Numbered from the stretch's first letter, positions 1 through 8,411 are shown. The stretch: DNA of 16,219 nt from Pseudomonadota bacterium (GCA_022562375.1 JADFPK010000013.1:1-16219), one strand, 5' to 3'. Notes: generated by a model from the letters alone, not told the origin. Made by a program: numbers and translations.

Positions 1-755
1 TCGACGATGATCTTGCGCCCGGTCAGGCCGGTATCGCTGTCCGGGCCGCCGATGACGAAACGGCCCGTGGGGTTGACGTAGAAATTCTCCTCGTCGCACA
101 TCCAGCCCTCGGGCAGCACGTTCTCCACATGGGGGCGGACGATCTCGCGCACCTCTTCCTGCGACAATTCGGCGTCGTGCTGGGTCGACACCACCACCGT
201 GGCCGCGTGTACCGGCATTCCCTTCGAATACAGCAACGTGACCTGGCTCTTGGCATCGGGGCCAAGGCCGGGCTCCGCCCCGGAGTGACGGGCCTCGGCG
301 AGAGAGCGCAGGATCGCGTGCGAATAATAGATCGGCGCCGGCATCAGCACATTGGTCTCGCGGCAGGCATAGCCGAACATCAGCCCCTGGTCGCCGGCGC
401 CTTCATCCTTGTTGCCCCTGGCGTCGACGCCAAGGGCGATATCCTGGGATTGTTCGTGGATGTAGATTTTCAACTCCGACTTCCGCCAGTGGAACCCTTC
501 CTGCTCGTAACCGATCTCCTTGACGCAGGATCGAGCCACTTTTTCAATGTGTTCGTGGGTGATCGAGTCGGGGCCGCGGACCTCTCCCGCCATGACGATG
601 AGGTTCCTGGTCACCATCGTTTCGGCGGCGACACGGGATTGAGGGTTCGCGGTCAGGAACATGTCGACCACGGCGTCGGAAATGCGGTCGCAAATCTTGT
701 CCGGATGGCCCTCGGAAACGGATTCGCTGGTAAAGAGAAAATCACCCTTGGACAC
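1..755 (-). CDS. metK: S-adenosylmethionine synthase MetK, C-terminus beyond the left edge
   Basis: MetK makes S-adenosylmethionine from methionine and ATP in the cytoplasm. The visible part is the N-terminal 251 codons of a protein usually near 390 residues, and it runs off the window at the sequence GRKIIVD. Family signatures are clear: [14 protein letters not shown] close to the start (ATP site) and [12 protein letters not shown] (methionine-binding loop). The second signature, GGGAFSGKD, lies outside. I chose GTG at 755 because GGAGG sits 8 nt upstream and the protein then begins [12 protein letters not shown], as homologues do. An in-frame ATG at 785 lacks a ribosome binding site. No stop or frameshift is seen. 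The gene follows the XRE gene by about 300 nt and probably has its own promoter near 963-968. Confidence 0.97.
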   Translation of the reverse strand, partial: MSKGDFLFTSESVSEGHPDKICDRISDAVVDMFLTANPQSRVAAETMVTRNLIVMAGEVRGPDSITHEHIEKVARSCVKEIGYEQEGFHWRKSELKIYIHEQSQDIALGVDARGNKDEGAGDQGLMFGYACRETNVLMPAPIYYSHAILRSLAEARHSGAEPGLGPDAKSQVTLLYSKGMPVHAATVVVSTQHDAELSQEEVREIVRPHVENVLPEGWMCDEENFYVNPTGRFVIGGPDSDTGLTGRKIIV

Positions 756-865
756 GGACCGAACCTCCGGCTGATCGTTTGACATTCGCGACTGGGACGG
801 CGGCGGCGATCCCACCGTCAGCAGCGGCCATGCGGCTGATCTCGCGGCGGCGCCCGGCAGGCCGG

Positions 866-909
866 CCCCCCCGGCCCCAGGGACTCCCCAGGGAATCCCC
901 CCAGGGAAT
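866..909 (-). repeat. 11-bp tandem repeat forming a G-quadruplex-type motif in the metK leader
   Basis: On the plus strand the unit CCCCAGGGAAT (last two bases vary) occurs at 875-885, 886-896 and 899-909. On the transcribed strand this gives G tracts of 6, 4, 4 and 7 (902-897, 889-886, 878-875, 872-866) separated by loops of 7, 7 and 2 nt, which fits the usual G4 pattern. CCC blocks within the loops could instead pair with the G tracts, so the folded form is uncertain. Confidence 0.6.
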
Positions 910-914
910 CCACG

Positions 915-940
915 GTGCGCGCACTGCCGTTGGCGCGCAC
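915..940 (-). repeat. Perfect hairpin in the metK leader
   Basis: GTGCGCGC and GCGCGCAC form an 8-bp perfect inverted repeat around a 10-nt loop that reads CAACGGCAGT on the transcript. It would lie near the 5' end of the metK mRNA if the promoter at 963-968 is correct. No T tract follows it, so it is not a simple terminator. Confidence 0.55.
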
Positions 941-962
941 ATGTCGCAACCTTTATGCGTTC

Positions 963-968
963 CGTCAA
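963..968 (-). promoter_or_regulatory. -35 element of a putative metK promoter
   Basis: TTGACG on the minus strand lies within the longer match TTGACGGAAC (959-968). The same 10 bases recur upstream of the neighbouring XRE gene (1578-1587). The -10 candidate at 17-nt spacing, GACATG, is a poor match, so the call rests mainly on the -35 and its repetition. Confidence 0.45.
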
Positions 969-1052
969 GAGGATTCGGCGACGATCCCCGCCACCCTACG
1001 GTCGAGGGGATACGGTACCGGGAACACGGCCCGGCACGGCCGCGGTGAATTT

Positions 1053-1511
1053 TCAGGAAGCTTTGCCGAGAGCCTTCAGGAGATCGAGAACACGCTTGCG
1101 CAGCTTGGGGTCGGTGACCTGGTAATAGGCGCGGATCAATTCCACGGTCTCGCGCTTGGAAAGCGAATCCGGCTCGAGCACCGACGCCGGCGCCTCGCTG
1201 AGACCTCTGGCGCGGCGCTTGCCGACACCCGCCGCTTCCCGAGGAAGGTCCTCGAAGAAAAAGGACACCGGCACGTCCAGCGCCCGGCCCAGATTGAACA
1301 GCCGCGAAGCGCCGACGCGGTTGACGCCGCGCTCGTATTTCTGAATCTGCTGGAAGGTGAGCCCGATGGCCCTGCCGAGCTTTTCCTGGCTCATGCCAAG
1401 CAGGTTGCGGCGCAAGCGCACCCTGAAACCGACATGGATGTCGATAGGGTTGGGACTACGGCCGGAAGTCTGTTTTTTTACAGGTTTACGGCCACGCGGT
1501 GATTTAGGCAT
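1053..1511 (-). CDS. XRE-family helix-turn-helix transcriptional regulator
   Basis: This is a 152-residue DNA-binding protein. After a basic N-terminal tail, an HTH_3/Cro-type domain covers about residues 24-90. It includes [21 protein letters not shown], a turn and recognition helix pair, followed by the family-typical segment ending [13 protein letters not shown]-terminal helical part (residues 112-150) may mediate dimerisation. A small XRE regulator between lnt and metK is common in alphaproteobacterial chromosomes (established synteny), and this one lies in that place. The ATG at 1511 is the only convincing start. Its leader carries a TTGACG -35 and a dyad at 1550-1563, so autoregulation is plausible. 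Control of metK is my inference from the shared -35 sequence. The target is not known from sequence alone. Confidence 0.92.
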   Translation of the reverse strand: MPKSPRGRKPVKKQTSGRSPNPIDIHVGFRVRLRRNLLGMSQEKLGRAIGLTFQQIQKYERGVNRVGASRLFNLGRALDVPVSFFFEDLPREAAGVGKRRARGLSEAPASVLEPDSLSKRETVELIRAYYQVTDPKLRKRVLDLLKALGKAS

Positions 1512-1658
1512 TTCACGAATTCATCTAATGCTAGTTTTTTAAAGAAATTCATACACATGTATGCAGCATGGGTGAGAGTTCCGTCAACAGAAAATCCGTA
1601 AACCTATGTTCACTTTCGGGAGATGGGCGGAAGGGGCCCGAAGGGACCCAAAGTGCTC
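1512..1658 (-). promoter_or_regulatory. Promoter region and candidate operator of the XRE gene
   Basis: The 147-nt gap upstream of the XRE gene is more AT-rich than its surroundings. A -35-like TTGACG lies at 1582-1587, part of TTGACGGAAC. At the expected -10 distance sits a dyad, CATACA and TGTATG separated by 2 nt (1550-1563), which could be an operator overlapping the -10. A hairpin of 6 bp (GGGTCC, loop CTTC, GGGCCC on the minus strand) just after the lnt stop lacks a T tract and is at best a weak terminator. Confidence 0.45.
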
Positions 1659-3284
1659 TTAATGGCGATTTTTCGGGCCGGCGCGGCGCGCCGGTGGCGA
1701 CGCGATCAATGCCAGACCGACGGCGATGGCCAACAGTCCCAGAAATATCCAGTCGCCGAATCGGGCATAGGGGGTGAGCCCTTCGAGCGGCAAGGGCAGG
1801 GGACTGTCGAGAACCCCCTCCACGCCGAGATCCAGGCGGGCGATCACCCGGCCATAAGGATCGATGACGGCCGATATGCCGGTATTGGCCGAGCGCACCA
1901 GGGCCAGGCCCTCCTCGACGGCGCGCAAGCGGGCGGCGGCGAAATGCTGATAGGGGCCGGTGCTTTCGCCGAACCAGGCGTCGTTCGTCAGGTTCAAGAG
2001 CCAGCGCGGCCGGTTTCCGCGATCGAGGACATTACCGGGGAAAATCACTTCGAAACAGATCAGCAGGCTGACCGGTGGCAGGCCTGGAAGCGCAAGCGTC
2101 CTGGGCCCCGGTCCGGCCGAGAAATCCACCGCGCCCGGGGTGATTTTTTGCAACGGCAAGACGCCGCGCAAGGGCATATATTCACCGAAGGGGACGAGAT
2201 GGAACTTGTCGTAAGTTCCGACGATGCGGGCGCTTTGGTCGATGGCGTGGGCGCTGTTCCACACCTCGAACGGCTTGACGCCGGCAGCGGTGGCGCGAAT
2301 CGCGCCGGAGATGAGCAAACCTTTCGGCGGCACGACGGCGGCGATGGCGGCGCGCGCCTCGGCGTCGCGGGCGACGATATAGGGAACCGCGGTCTCGGGC
2401 CAGATGACATGTGTCACTTTTTCAAAACCCGGGCCTTTGGTCATCGAGAGGTATTTGCCGAAGTTGGCGGCACGTTCGCTGGGGCTCCATTTGAGCCGCT
2501 GGTCGATATTGGCCTGCACCAGACGCAGCCGGACACCGGGCACCATGGACCCATCGGACCCTTCCGCCGGCGCCGAGGCCAGCCGGACCTCGCCCGCCGC
2601 CCAAAGGCCGCCGAACAGCACCGTCATGACGACGACGGCCGCCCAACGCCGGCCCCGCCCGGCGTCCGCCCCGCCGCCCAGGCGATCGCCAAGCGTCGCC
2701 GGCGCCGCCGCCAAAGCCACGGTCAGCAGGCTCAACCCATAGGCGCCGATCACCGCCACGGTCTGGCTCACGGCGTCCGAGAAGACCCACGCGGTGGCGA
2801 GGAGGTTCCAGGGAAAGCCCGAAAGGATATGTCCGCGCAGCCACTCCACCGCGGTCCAAGCCACCGCCAGGGCAAGGACGCGCCCGGCCCCTCTGGCGCC
2901 GCTGAGCCGGACAGCCGCCGCCGCGAGGCCGGGGAAAATGGCGAGGCCGGCCGACAGGCCGGAGACGGCGAAAGGAACCAGCCAGCCGAATCTATCGGCA
3001 TCGACCAGCAAGGAATTGGTGATCCAGTAGAGTCCGGTGAAGAAATGGCCGAAGCCGAACCACCAGCCGGCGGCGAATGCGGCGCGGGCCGGGGAGCGGG
3101 CGGCGCCGGCGCCGTCGATCAGCCAGACCAGCCCGGTGAAGGCCACGACGAGGAGGGGAACGGCAAAGAGCGGCGGCAGCGCGGCGGTCGCGAGGACGCC
3201 CAGACCGACCGCCACCAGGCGGCGAGGCCACCCCGCGAGCGCCGCCGTCCGGCGCGCCAGCTCATCCGGCGAAAAGGGACTCAT
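1659..3284 (-). CDS. lnt: Apolipoprotein N-acyltransferase Lnt
   Basis: Lnt adds the third acyl chain to the N-terminal cysteine of lipoproteins at the periplasmic face of the inner membrane. The 541-residue protein has an N-terminal half of several hydrophobic segments (about residues 18-235). A nitrilase-like domain follows, carrying the Glu-Lys-Cys triad: E297 in WPETAVPY, K360 in YDKFHLVPFGEY and C410 in LICFEVIFP. A final membrane segment lies near residues 510-528. Length and layout match the family (about 510-540). I chose ATG 3284, 40 nt after the corC stop. Longer starts (GTG 3347, TTG 3374) would overlap corC and lack a better ribosome site. It is probably co-transcribed with corC, as in many Proteobacteria. 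A long plus-strand frame lies opposite but looks like a GC-driven shadow. Confidence 0.97.
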   Translation of the reverse strand: MSPFSPDELARRTAALAGWPRRLVAVGLGVLATAALPPLFAVPLLVVAFTGLVWLIDGAGAARSPARAAFAAGWWFGFGHFFTGLYWITNSLLVDADRFGWLVPFAVSGLSAGLAIFPGLAAAAVRLSGARGAGRVLALAVAWTAVEWLRGHILSGFPWNLLATAWVFSDAVSQTVAVIGAYGLSLLTVALAAAPATLGDRLGGGADAGRGRRWAAVVVMTVLFGGLWAAGEVRLASAPAEGSDGSMVPGVRLRLVQANIDQRLKWSPSERAANFGKYLSMTKGPGFEKVTHVIWPETAVPYIVARDAEARAAIAAVVPPKGLLISGAIRATAAGVKPFEVWNSAHAIDQSARIVGTYDKFHLVPFGEYMPLRGVLPLQKITPGAVDFSAGPGPRTLALPGLPPVSLLICFEVIFPGNVLDRGNRPRWLLNLTNDAWFGESTGPYQHFAAARLRAVEEGLALVRSANTGISAVIDPYGRVIARLDLGVEGVLDSPLPLPLEGLTPYARFGDWIFLGLLAIAVGLALIASPPARRAGPKNRH

Positions 3285-3324
3285 GCGCGAGACCGGGGAA
3301 CCGCCGGCGCGCCGCGGCCGAGGC

Positions 3325-4311
3325 CTATTGGTCTCCTGGCCGCTCACTGTCCAAGGGGTCTGTCCGGCCACCAAGGGGTTGGTCCGGCGGCGAGGCGCTG
3401 GTCTCGGACGCCCTCTGGGGTAAATTGCGCAAGCGCAACCTCTTGATGCGGCGCGGGTCGGCGTCGATGATCTCGAATTCGAGGCCCGAGGGGTGCTGGA
3501 TGATCTCGCCGCGGCCGGGCACGCGTCCGATGAGGGAGAATATCAGCCCGCCCAAGCTATCGATGTCCTCTTCGCGTTCCTCGGGCGTCAACACCGGTCC
3601 GAGCTTCTGCTCGAACTCCTCGATCTTGGCGCGGGCGTCGGCGATGATCGATCCGTCCGGTTGCTCGATCAAGTCCGGCGGTTCGGCGTCGTGTTCGTCC
3701 TGGATCTCACCGACGATCCCCTCGACCAGATCCTCGATCGTGATCAGCCCGTCTATGCCGCCATACTCGTCCACCACCAGGGCCATGTGGACGCGTGTCA
3801 GGCGCATCTGCAGCAACAGGTCCAACACCCGCATGGTGGGTGCGACGAACAATACCTTGCGGGTGATCTCGGAAATGAACCCGGGCTCGTCGCCGCCGGA
3901 ACAGGCAAGCACATCCTTGATGTGGACCATGCCGATGACGTCATCGAGGGTCTCGCGATAGACCGGCAGGCGGGAATGCGCCGTGCGGCTCATCAACTCG
4001 ATCAGTTCCGGAAGGGTGGTGTCGGCCTCGATGGCAACGACTTCGGCGCGCGGCACCATCTCGTCCTTGATCGTGACGTTCTGGAGAGAAAGGATGTTTT
4101 CGATGAGGACGCGCTCGTCGGCGTTGATCGGAACCTCGGATTCCTCGCGCTCCTCGATCAACTCCTCGAGGGTTTCGCGGATGGAGTTATCGCCGTTTCG
4201 GCTCCGCCGGAGTTTGTGAAACCAGCCGCGGGTGGCCTGTAATATGGCCCGAACAATCGGCGGCGTGCGGCCGGCCCCTTCTTCACGAGGCAATGTGGTG
4301 CCTACTTTCAT
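3325..4311 (-). CDS. corC: CorC/TlyC-family CBS-domain protein (YbeX-like)
   Basis: This 328-residue cytoplasmic protein has an acidic linker, then two CBS domains (about residues 82-140 and 150-205) and a CorC_HlyC transporter-associated domain (about 220-300). Typical motifs are MVPRAEVVAIEAD at the start of the CBS pair and DEYGGIDGLITIEDL in CBS2. No DUF21 membrane domain is present, so it resembles the soluble CorC type rather than membrane-bound HlyC/CNNM proteins. CorC is linked genetically to magnesium/cobalt efflux and is often named a haemolysin in older annotation. CBS pairs usually bind adenine nucleotides. The gene begins 9 nt after the ybeY stop and precedes lnt, the conserved ybeY-corC-lnt order. 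Start ATG 4311. Confidence 0.94.
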   Translation of the reverse strand: MKVGTTLPREEGAGRTPPIVRAILQATRGWFHKLRRSRNGDNSIRETLEELIEEREESEVPINADERVLIENILSLQNVTIKDEMVPRAEVVAIEADTTLPELIELMSRTAHSRLPVYRETLDDVIGMVHIKDVLACSGGDEPGFISEITRKVLFVAPTMRVLDLLLQMRLTRVHMALVVDEYGGIDGLITIEDLVEGIVGEIQDEHDAEPPDLIEQPDGSIIADARAKIEEFEQKLGPVLTPEEREEDIDSLGGLIFSLIGRVPGRGEIIQHPSGLEFEIIDADPRRIKRLRLRNLPQRASETSASPPDQPLGGRTDPLDSERPGDQ

Positions 4312-4320
4312 CGTTCTTCG

Positions 4321-4911
4321 TCAATCGGACGGCGCGCTTTCGAGCCGATAGGGATCGGGCAGGCCGATGCGTCCCAAAACCGACGCCTCGATGCCTTCCA
4401 TTCTCAGCGCATCCGTCTCGTCTTCATGATCATAGCCCAAAAGATGCAATACGCCATGCACCACGAGGTGACAGAGATGGGCCTCGATACTCTTGCCCTG
4501 GGCCGAGGCTTCCGCCACCGCCGTCTCGTAGGCGATGACGACATCGCCCAGCAGGACCGGTTTTTCGCCGTCCCAGGTCATGGCGGCGGATCGCCGGCGC
4601 CAAGACGCCGGATCGCCCGCCTCGCCGGCGGTGAAATTCCCGAAGGCAAGGACGTTGGTCGCCGCGTCCCGGCCGCGATAGGTGCGATTCAGCGCCCGCA
4701 CGAAGTCGTCATCGCCCAACACCAGGCTGACCTCGAAGGCGCCGCGCCCGGTGTGCGCACCGTCGGCGCCGATGTCGAACGCGGCCGACGCCGCTTTCCG
4801 GCACAGCCCGCCGGCGCCGGGAAGGCGGCTGAGCCACCGCCGGCAAGGAATGGAAACGAAGACTTCCGCCACGCCGGTCACCGCCGCCTCGGGCCGACGG
4901 CGGGCCGGCAT
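4321..4911 (-). CDS. ybeY: Endoribonuclease YbeY, 16S rRNA 3'-end maturation factor
   Basis: YbeY is a zinc-dependent single-strand endoribonuclease needed for 16S rRNA 3' processing and ribosome quality control. The diagnostic metal motif HGVLHLLGYDH spans residues 152-162, supplying three histidines (152, 156, 162). Upstream, LNRTYRGRDAATNVLAF is the other conserved block. At 196 residues it is slightly longer than E. coli YbeY (about 155). The extra length lies in the N-terminus and a loop near residues 93-112, between the LNRTYRG block and the metal motif. ATG 4911 is the first in-frame start after a stop, 13 nt behind phoH. A later GTG (codon 14) would also give a normal family N-terminus. 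The phoH-ybeY pair is widely conserved, and the two are thought to act together in RNA metabolism. Confidence 0.95.
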   Translation of the reverse strand: MPARRRPEAAVTGVAEVFVSIPCRRWLSRLPGAGGLCRKAASAAFDIGADGAHTGRGAFEVSLVLGDDDFVRALNRTYRGRDAATNVLAFGNFTAGEAGDPASWRRRSAAMTWDGEKPVLLGDVVIAYETAVAEASAQGKSIEAHLCHLVVHGVLHLLGYDHEDETDALRMEGIEASVLGRIGLPDPYRLESAPSD

Positions 4912-4924
4912 TCATCACCACCCG

Positions 4925-5953
4925 TTATCGCCCACCTCCTTCGCCCCGGACCGTCTTGGCGCCACGGCGTTCGGATTTCTCATAGGCCCTGACGACCCTG
5001 GTGACGAGGGGATGGCGGGCCATGTCCACATCGGTGAAACGGACGAAGGTGACGCCATCGACGCCCTCGAGGGTCTCGATCGCGTCGGCCAATCCCGACC
5101 GGGCGCCGGCGGGCAGATCGACCTGGCTGGTGTCGCCGGTCACCACCATGCGGGAATTCTCGCCGAGCCGGGTCAGGCACATCTTCATCTGCACCGGCGT
5201 CGTGTTCTGCGCCTCGTCGAGAATGATGAAGGAATGGCCGAGCGTCCGGCCGCGCATGAAAGCCAGCGGCGCAACCTCGATCTCGCCGCTGCCGAGGCGC
5301 TTCATCACCTGGTCGGCGGGCAGCATGTCGTAAAGCGCGTCATAAAGGGGGCGCAGATACGGATCGACCTTCTCGCGCATATCGCCCGGCAAGAACCCCA
5401 ATCGCTCGCCGGCCTCCACCGCCGGGCGCGAAAGGATGATCCGGCTCACTTCCCCGGCCATCAGCAAGGAGACCGCCATCGCCACCGCGAGGTACGTCTT
5501 GCCGGTGCCGGCGGGACCGAGACCGAAGACCAGCTCATATGTCTCCATGGCCTCGATATAGGTCGCCTGGGTCGGCGTTCTCGGTGAGATCTGTCGCTTG
5601 CGGGTGCGAATCACGACTTCGCCCGCCAGGGCGCCCTTCGAGGCCCCGCCGGCGCCGTCATTCGCCGATGCCCGCCTGATCGCCCCATCCACTTCCCCCT
5701 GATCGACGATCATGCCGCGCTTCAATTTGTCATAGAGGAACTCGAGCGCCTCGCGCGCCGCCGCCGCCGCCCCGGGAGGGCCGGATATGGCGATCCTGTT
5801 GCCCCGGCTGACCAAGGTGATCTCCAGCTGTTGTTCGATCCGCGCCAGATATTGGTCATGCTCTCCGAACAGCAGCGGCAGCAGGCTGTTGTCGTCGAAC
5901 TGCAGCTGGACCTGGGGGGCGCCCGAGGAAGGCTTGATGCGCGTGGATTTCAA
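4925..5953 (-). CDS. phoH: PhoH-like ATPase (YbeZ type)
   Basis: This is a P-loop ATPase of the PhoH/YbeZ family, associated with YbeY and RNA turnover. The N-terminal 80 residues form a small KH-like region. The ATPase domain has Walker [11 protein letters not shown] at residues 144-153 and Walker [10 protein letters not shown] at 242-250, with the family motif [10 protein letters not shown] further on. I chose TTG 5953 because AGAGGA lies 7 nt upstream and the TTG shares bases with the miaB stop, giving a TTGA overlap. That suggests translational coupling. A TTG two codons earlier (5959) sits 1 nt from the same AGAGGA and is less likely. Product is about 342 residues, near the family norm. 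The protein is followed by ybeY after 13 nt. Confidence 0.95.
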   Translation of the reverse strand: MKSTRIKPSSGAPQVQLQFDDNSLLPLLFGEHDQYLARIEQQLEITLVSRGNRIAISGPPGAAAAAREALEFLYDKLKRGMIVDQGEVDGAIRRASANDGAGGASKGALAGEVVIRTRKRQISPRTPTQATYIEAMETYELVFGLGPAGTGKTYLAVAMAVSLLMAGEVSRIILSRPAVEAGERLGFLPGDMREKVDPYLRPLYDALYDMLPADQVMKRLGSGEIEVAPLAFMRGRTLGHSFIILDEAQNTTPVQMKMCLTRLGENSRMVVTGDTSQVDLPAGARSGLADAIETLEGVDGVTFVRFTDVDMARHPLVTRVVRAYEKSERRGAKTVRGEGGGR

Positions 5954-7422
5954 GCGCAAATCCTCTGATCGGGGCCCGCCCGGGCGGTCACGCGGCCAGG
6001 GCCCGCGCCCCCCTGCAAGGCGCCTTTGAGGCTATTGCCGTGGGCTTCGACGATACGAACCCGGGCGATCGATCCGATCACGCCGGCGATCGCCTCGCCG
6101 CCATCCGCCCGGCCGGCGCGGGCCGGCGCATCATCGCCGCCGGAGTGAGCCGGGTCGACATGGACCGCCTGCATATAAGGGCTTCGCCCGGCCAGCTGTC
6201 CGGGACGCTTGCCCGGCCGGTCGAACAGCACCTCCATCATCGCCCCGACCGACGCCGCGTTGAACGCCAGTTGCCGGGCAGCCAAAAGATCCTGCAGGAT
6301 TTTGAGCCGCGACGCCTTCACCGGCTCCTCGACCTGACCCTCCAGGAGCGCCGCCGGCGTTCCCGGGCGCGGGCTGTACTTGAAGGCGTAGGCCTGGGCG
6401 AAGCCGATGTCGTCGGCCAGGCGCAAGGTCGCTTCGAAATCGGCGTCGGTCTCGCCGGGAAAGCCGACGATGAAGTCGGTGGCAAGGGCGATATCGCCGC
6501 GCGCCTGACGCAGCCTATCGGCGATCCGGCGGTAATCGTCGCCGCCATAGCACCGGTTCATCGCCGCCAGCACCTTGTCGGACCCGGACTGCACGGGAAG
6601 GTGCAGATAGGGCATCAGTTTCTCGACCTCGCCATGGGCGCCGATCAGATCCGCGTCCATGTCCTTGGGATGGGACGTGGTGTAGCGGATTCGGCGAAGA
6701 CCGCCGATTTCCGCCAGTTCCCGGATCAGCCGGCCGAGGCCCCATTCGCCTCCCGGCCGGCCGGGCGCGGCGCCGTGATAGGCGTTGACGTTCTGGCCCA
6801 GGAGCATGATCTCGAGCGCGCCGGAGGCGACCATCCGCCGCGCCTCGGCAATGACGTCCGCCGCCGGCCGGGAGTATTCCGCCCCCCTGGTGTAGGGCAC
6901 GACGCAAAAGGTGCAGAACTTGTCACAGCCTTCCTGCACCGAAAGATAGGCCGAAGGTCCCTGGGGCGCCGCCGCCTGGGGCAGGGAGTCGAATTTGGGC
7001 TCGAGGGGAAACTCGGTGTCCAGCACGCGCCGCCGTGACCCCTTGCCATTGGCGCGGGCGGCGCGGGCGACCATTTCCGGAAGCCGGTGATAGGTCTGGG
7101 GGCCGAAAACGATATCGACGAACGGGGCGCGGCGGGTGATCTCCGTCCCCTCGGCCTGGGCGACACAGCCGGCGACGGCGATGAGGAGGGAATCACCGTT
7201 CCGCTCCCGGTTCTTTTTCAGATGCTTGAGCCGACCGAGCTCGGAATAGACCTTCTCTGCCGCCTTTTCCCGAATATGGCAGGTGTTGAGGATGATGAAA
7301 TCCGCCTCCTCCGGCGCGTCGACCGGGCGGAATCCCAGAGGCGCCAGGACGTCCGCCATACGTCGGGAGTCGTAGACGTTCATCTGACAGCCATAGGTTT
7401 TGATGAACAGCTTCTTGGCCAA
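5950..7422 (-). CDS. miaB: tRNA-2-methylthio-N6-isopentenyladenosine-37 synthase MiaB
   Basis: MiaB is a radical-SAM methylthiotransferase that modifies i6A37 in tRNAs reading UNN codons. The UPF0004 domain has its three cluster cysteines at C12 (YGCQMN), C48 (NTCHIREKA) and C86 (AGCVAQ). The radical-SAM domain has CDKFCTFC with cysteines 166, 170 and 173. A C-terminal TRAM-type region follows. The last 70 residues contain a Gly/Ala-rich insertion ([17 protein letters not shown]) unusual for the family. I chose TTG 7422: AGGA lies 8 nt upstream and the protein then begins [15 protein letters not shown], as homologues do. A GTG at 7482 would add 20 non-conserved residues. Total is 490 residues. 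The stop overlaps the phoH start by 4 nt. Confidence 0.96.
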   Translation of the reverse strand: MAKKLFIKTYGCQMNVYDSRRMADVLAPLGFRPVDAPEEADFIILNTCHIREKAAEKVYSELGRLKHLKKNRERNGDSLLIAVAGCVAQAEGTEITRRAPFVDIVFGPQTYHRLPEMVARAARANGKGSRRRVLDTEFPLEPKFDSLPQAAAPQGPSAYLSVQEGCDKFCTFCVVPYTRGAEYSRPAADVIAEARRMVASGALEIMLLGQNVNAYHGAAPGRPGGEWGLGRLIRELAEIGGLRRIRYTTSHPKDMDADLIGAHGEVEKLMPYLHLPVQSGSDKVLAAMNRCYGGDDYRRIADRLRQARGDIALATDFIVGFPGETDADFEATLRLADDIGFAQAYAFKYSPRPGTPAALLEGQVEEPVKASRLKILQDLLAARQLAFNAASVGAMMEVLFDRPGKRPGQLAGRSPYMQAVHVDPAHSGGDDAPARAGRADGGEAIAGVIGSIARVRIVEAHGNSLKGALQGGAGPGRVTARAGPDQRICA

Positions 7423-7596
7423 ACACCCAATCCTACCGGCGCCGGCAGGCCTCCCGCGACAGGCGCAAACTTCCTTTGACACCGATGACAGACGAAATCA
7501 CTGGCACCGCGGCTATCTGGATCAAGTGGTCTCCACCGCTAATTATCGCACACCGAATTCCCAACATATGAGGTCTTTCGCCCATTGGCGCAAGAT
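7423..7596 (-). other. Intergenic region upstream of miaB
   Basis: This 174-nt gap follows the PlsC-type gene and precedes miaB. On the minus strand it has a GATAAT that could serve as a -10, but no matching -35 at normal spacing, and no terminator-like hairpin with a T tract. A promoter for the miaB-lnt block is likely here on spacing grounds only. Confidence 0.35.
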
Positions 7597-8406
7597 TTAT
7601 GAGCCGGCGGCGCCGAGCGCCGAGCCGTCCCCTTCCGCGCCCAGAGAATCGGCGAGACCGGCGGCAACCACTTCATAGCAAAATTCGGACAGCGCCTTGC
7701 GGCTTGCCATCGACCGAACGGCGACCGCCGGGTGGAACCGCACCTCCACCGTCGCCCGGCCGAGGCCAAGAACATGCCACAGATGGGGGACCAGTTCGTC
7801 GTCCCCAAAATATGCATATTGGCGCCGCCACTCGCGGGCCGCGGGCCGGCCCTCGGGGCCGAGATAGGCGATGGATAGCGGCTGGACGGTAAGGGGTTTG
7901 CCGCCGATCTCGCCTTCGGCGACGCTGAACAGCGCGCTCTTGAACGGCAACACCCGGCAGCCGTCATGGCTGGTGCCCTCGGCAAACAGCACCAGGTTGT
8001 CTCCCGCCTCCAACCTGCGTTTGACGATGTCGCGATGCTGGGCGGCGAACAGGGCGCGCCGTTCGACGAAGACCGAACGCTGCAGTTTCGCCAAAATACC
8101 GAATAGCGGCCAGGACGCGACCTCGGCCTTGGTGATGAAGGAAGCGGGAAACAGCGAGCCGAGGACGGTGATGTCGAGATAGGAGATGTGATTGCCGACG
8201 AAAAGCGTCGGACGATCCTTGGACACCGTTCCCCGCTTGACGACATCGAGCCCGATCAAGCGGCAGAAGACACGATGATAGAGCATGGGGATACGCTCGG
8301 CGAGCCTCAGCCCCAATAGAAGCGCGACGATCTGAAGCGGCGCCAACAGCACCGTCCACGCGGCCAGGAGCACCAGCCGAGCGATGGCCCGGGGCGAAGA
8401 TCTCAT
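7597..8406 (-). CDS. olsA: PlsC-family acyltransferase, probable lyso-ornithine lipid O-acyltransferase
   Basis: This 269-residue membrane-associated acyltransferase has an N-terminal hydrophobic segment (about 10-36). It carries the LPLAT signature motifs NHISYLD (H73 and D78, the HX4D catalytic pair), VFVERR (113-118) and EGTSHDG (E143-G147). By family it transfers an acyl chain from acyl-ACP or acyl-CoA to a lysolipid hydroxyl. The gene starts 5 nt after the stop of an OlsB-like gene. The pair OlsB (N-acylation of ornithine) and OlsA (O-acylation) makes ornithine lipids in alphaproteobacteria, so OlsA is preferred over PlsC proper by context. Sequence alone does not separate the two. ATG 8406 is chosen because it fits this junction. 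The reading frame extends further upstream, but only as a shadow of the previous gene. Confidence 0.85.
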   Translation of the reverse strand: MRSSPRAIARLVLLAAWTVLLAPLQIVALLLGLRLAERIPMLYHRVFCRLIGLDVVKRGTVSKDRPTLFVGNHISYLDITVLGSLFPASFITKAEVASWPLFGILAKLQRSVFVERRALFAAQHRDIVKRRLEAGDNLVLFAEGTSHDGCRVLPFKSALFSVAEGEIGGKPLTVQPLSIAYLGPEGRPAAREWRRQYAYFGDDELVPHLWHVLGLGRATVEVRFHPAVAVRSMASRKALSEFCYEVVAAGLADSLGAEGDGSALGAAGS

Positions 8407-8411
8407 GGTCG

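Larger units (their letters stand above)
756..1052 (-). promoter_or_regulatory. metK upstream region and structured 5' leader
   Basis: This 297-nt gap between the XRE gene and metK has no gene. On the minus strand it holds, in order, a -35-like TTGACG (963-968), a weak -10 candidate GACATG 17 nt later (940-945), a perfect 8-bp inverted repeat (915-922 with 933-940, 10-nt loop), an 11-bp tandem repeat (875-909) and a run of G tracts (866-902). A transcript from this promoter would have a leader of roughly 180 nt. That is long for a housekeeping gene and suggests post-initiation control, but no known SAM riboswitch class can be recognised with confidence. Confidence 0.5.

Noticed and set aside
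129..782. 217-codon plus-strand frame opposite metK
   Set aside because: It mirrors the MetK coding frame and has no ribosome site or recognisable domain.
915..940. SAM/SAH riboswitch
   Set aside because: The loop shares CAACGGC with that class, but the loop is too short, the following pseudoknot strand is not evident and the element is far from the metK ribosome site.
1623..3446. 607-codon open frame on the plus strand opposite lnt
   Set aside because: It lies wholly antisense to a clear Lnt gene with intact catalytic residues. Its product is low-complexity and Gly/Arg/Gln-rich, as expected of a shadow frame in GC-rich DNA.
3493..4242. 249-codon plus-strand frame opposite corC
   Set aside because: Antisense shadow of a well-supported CBS-domain protein.
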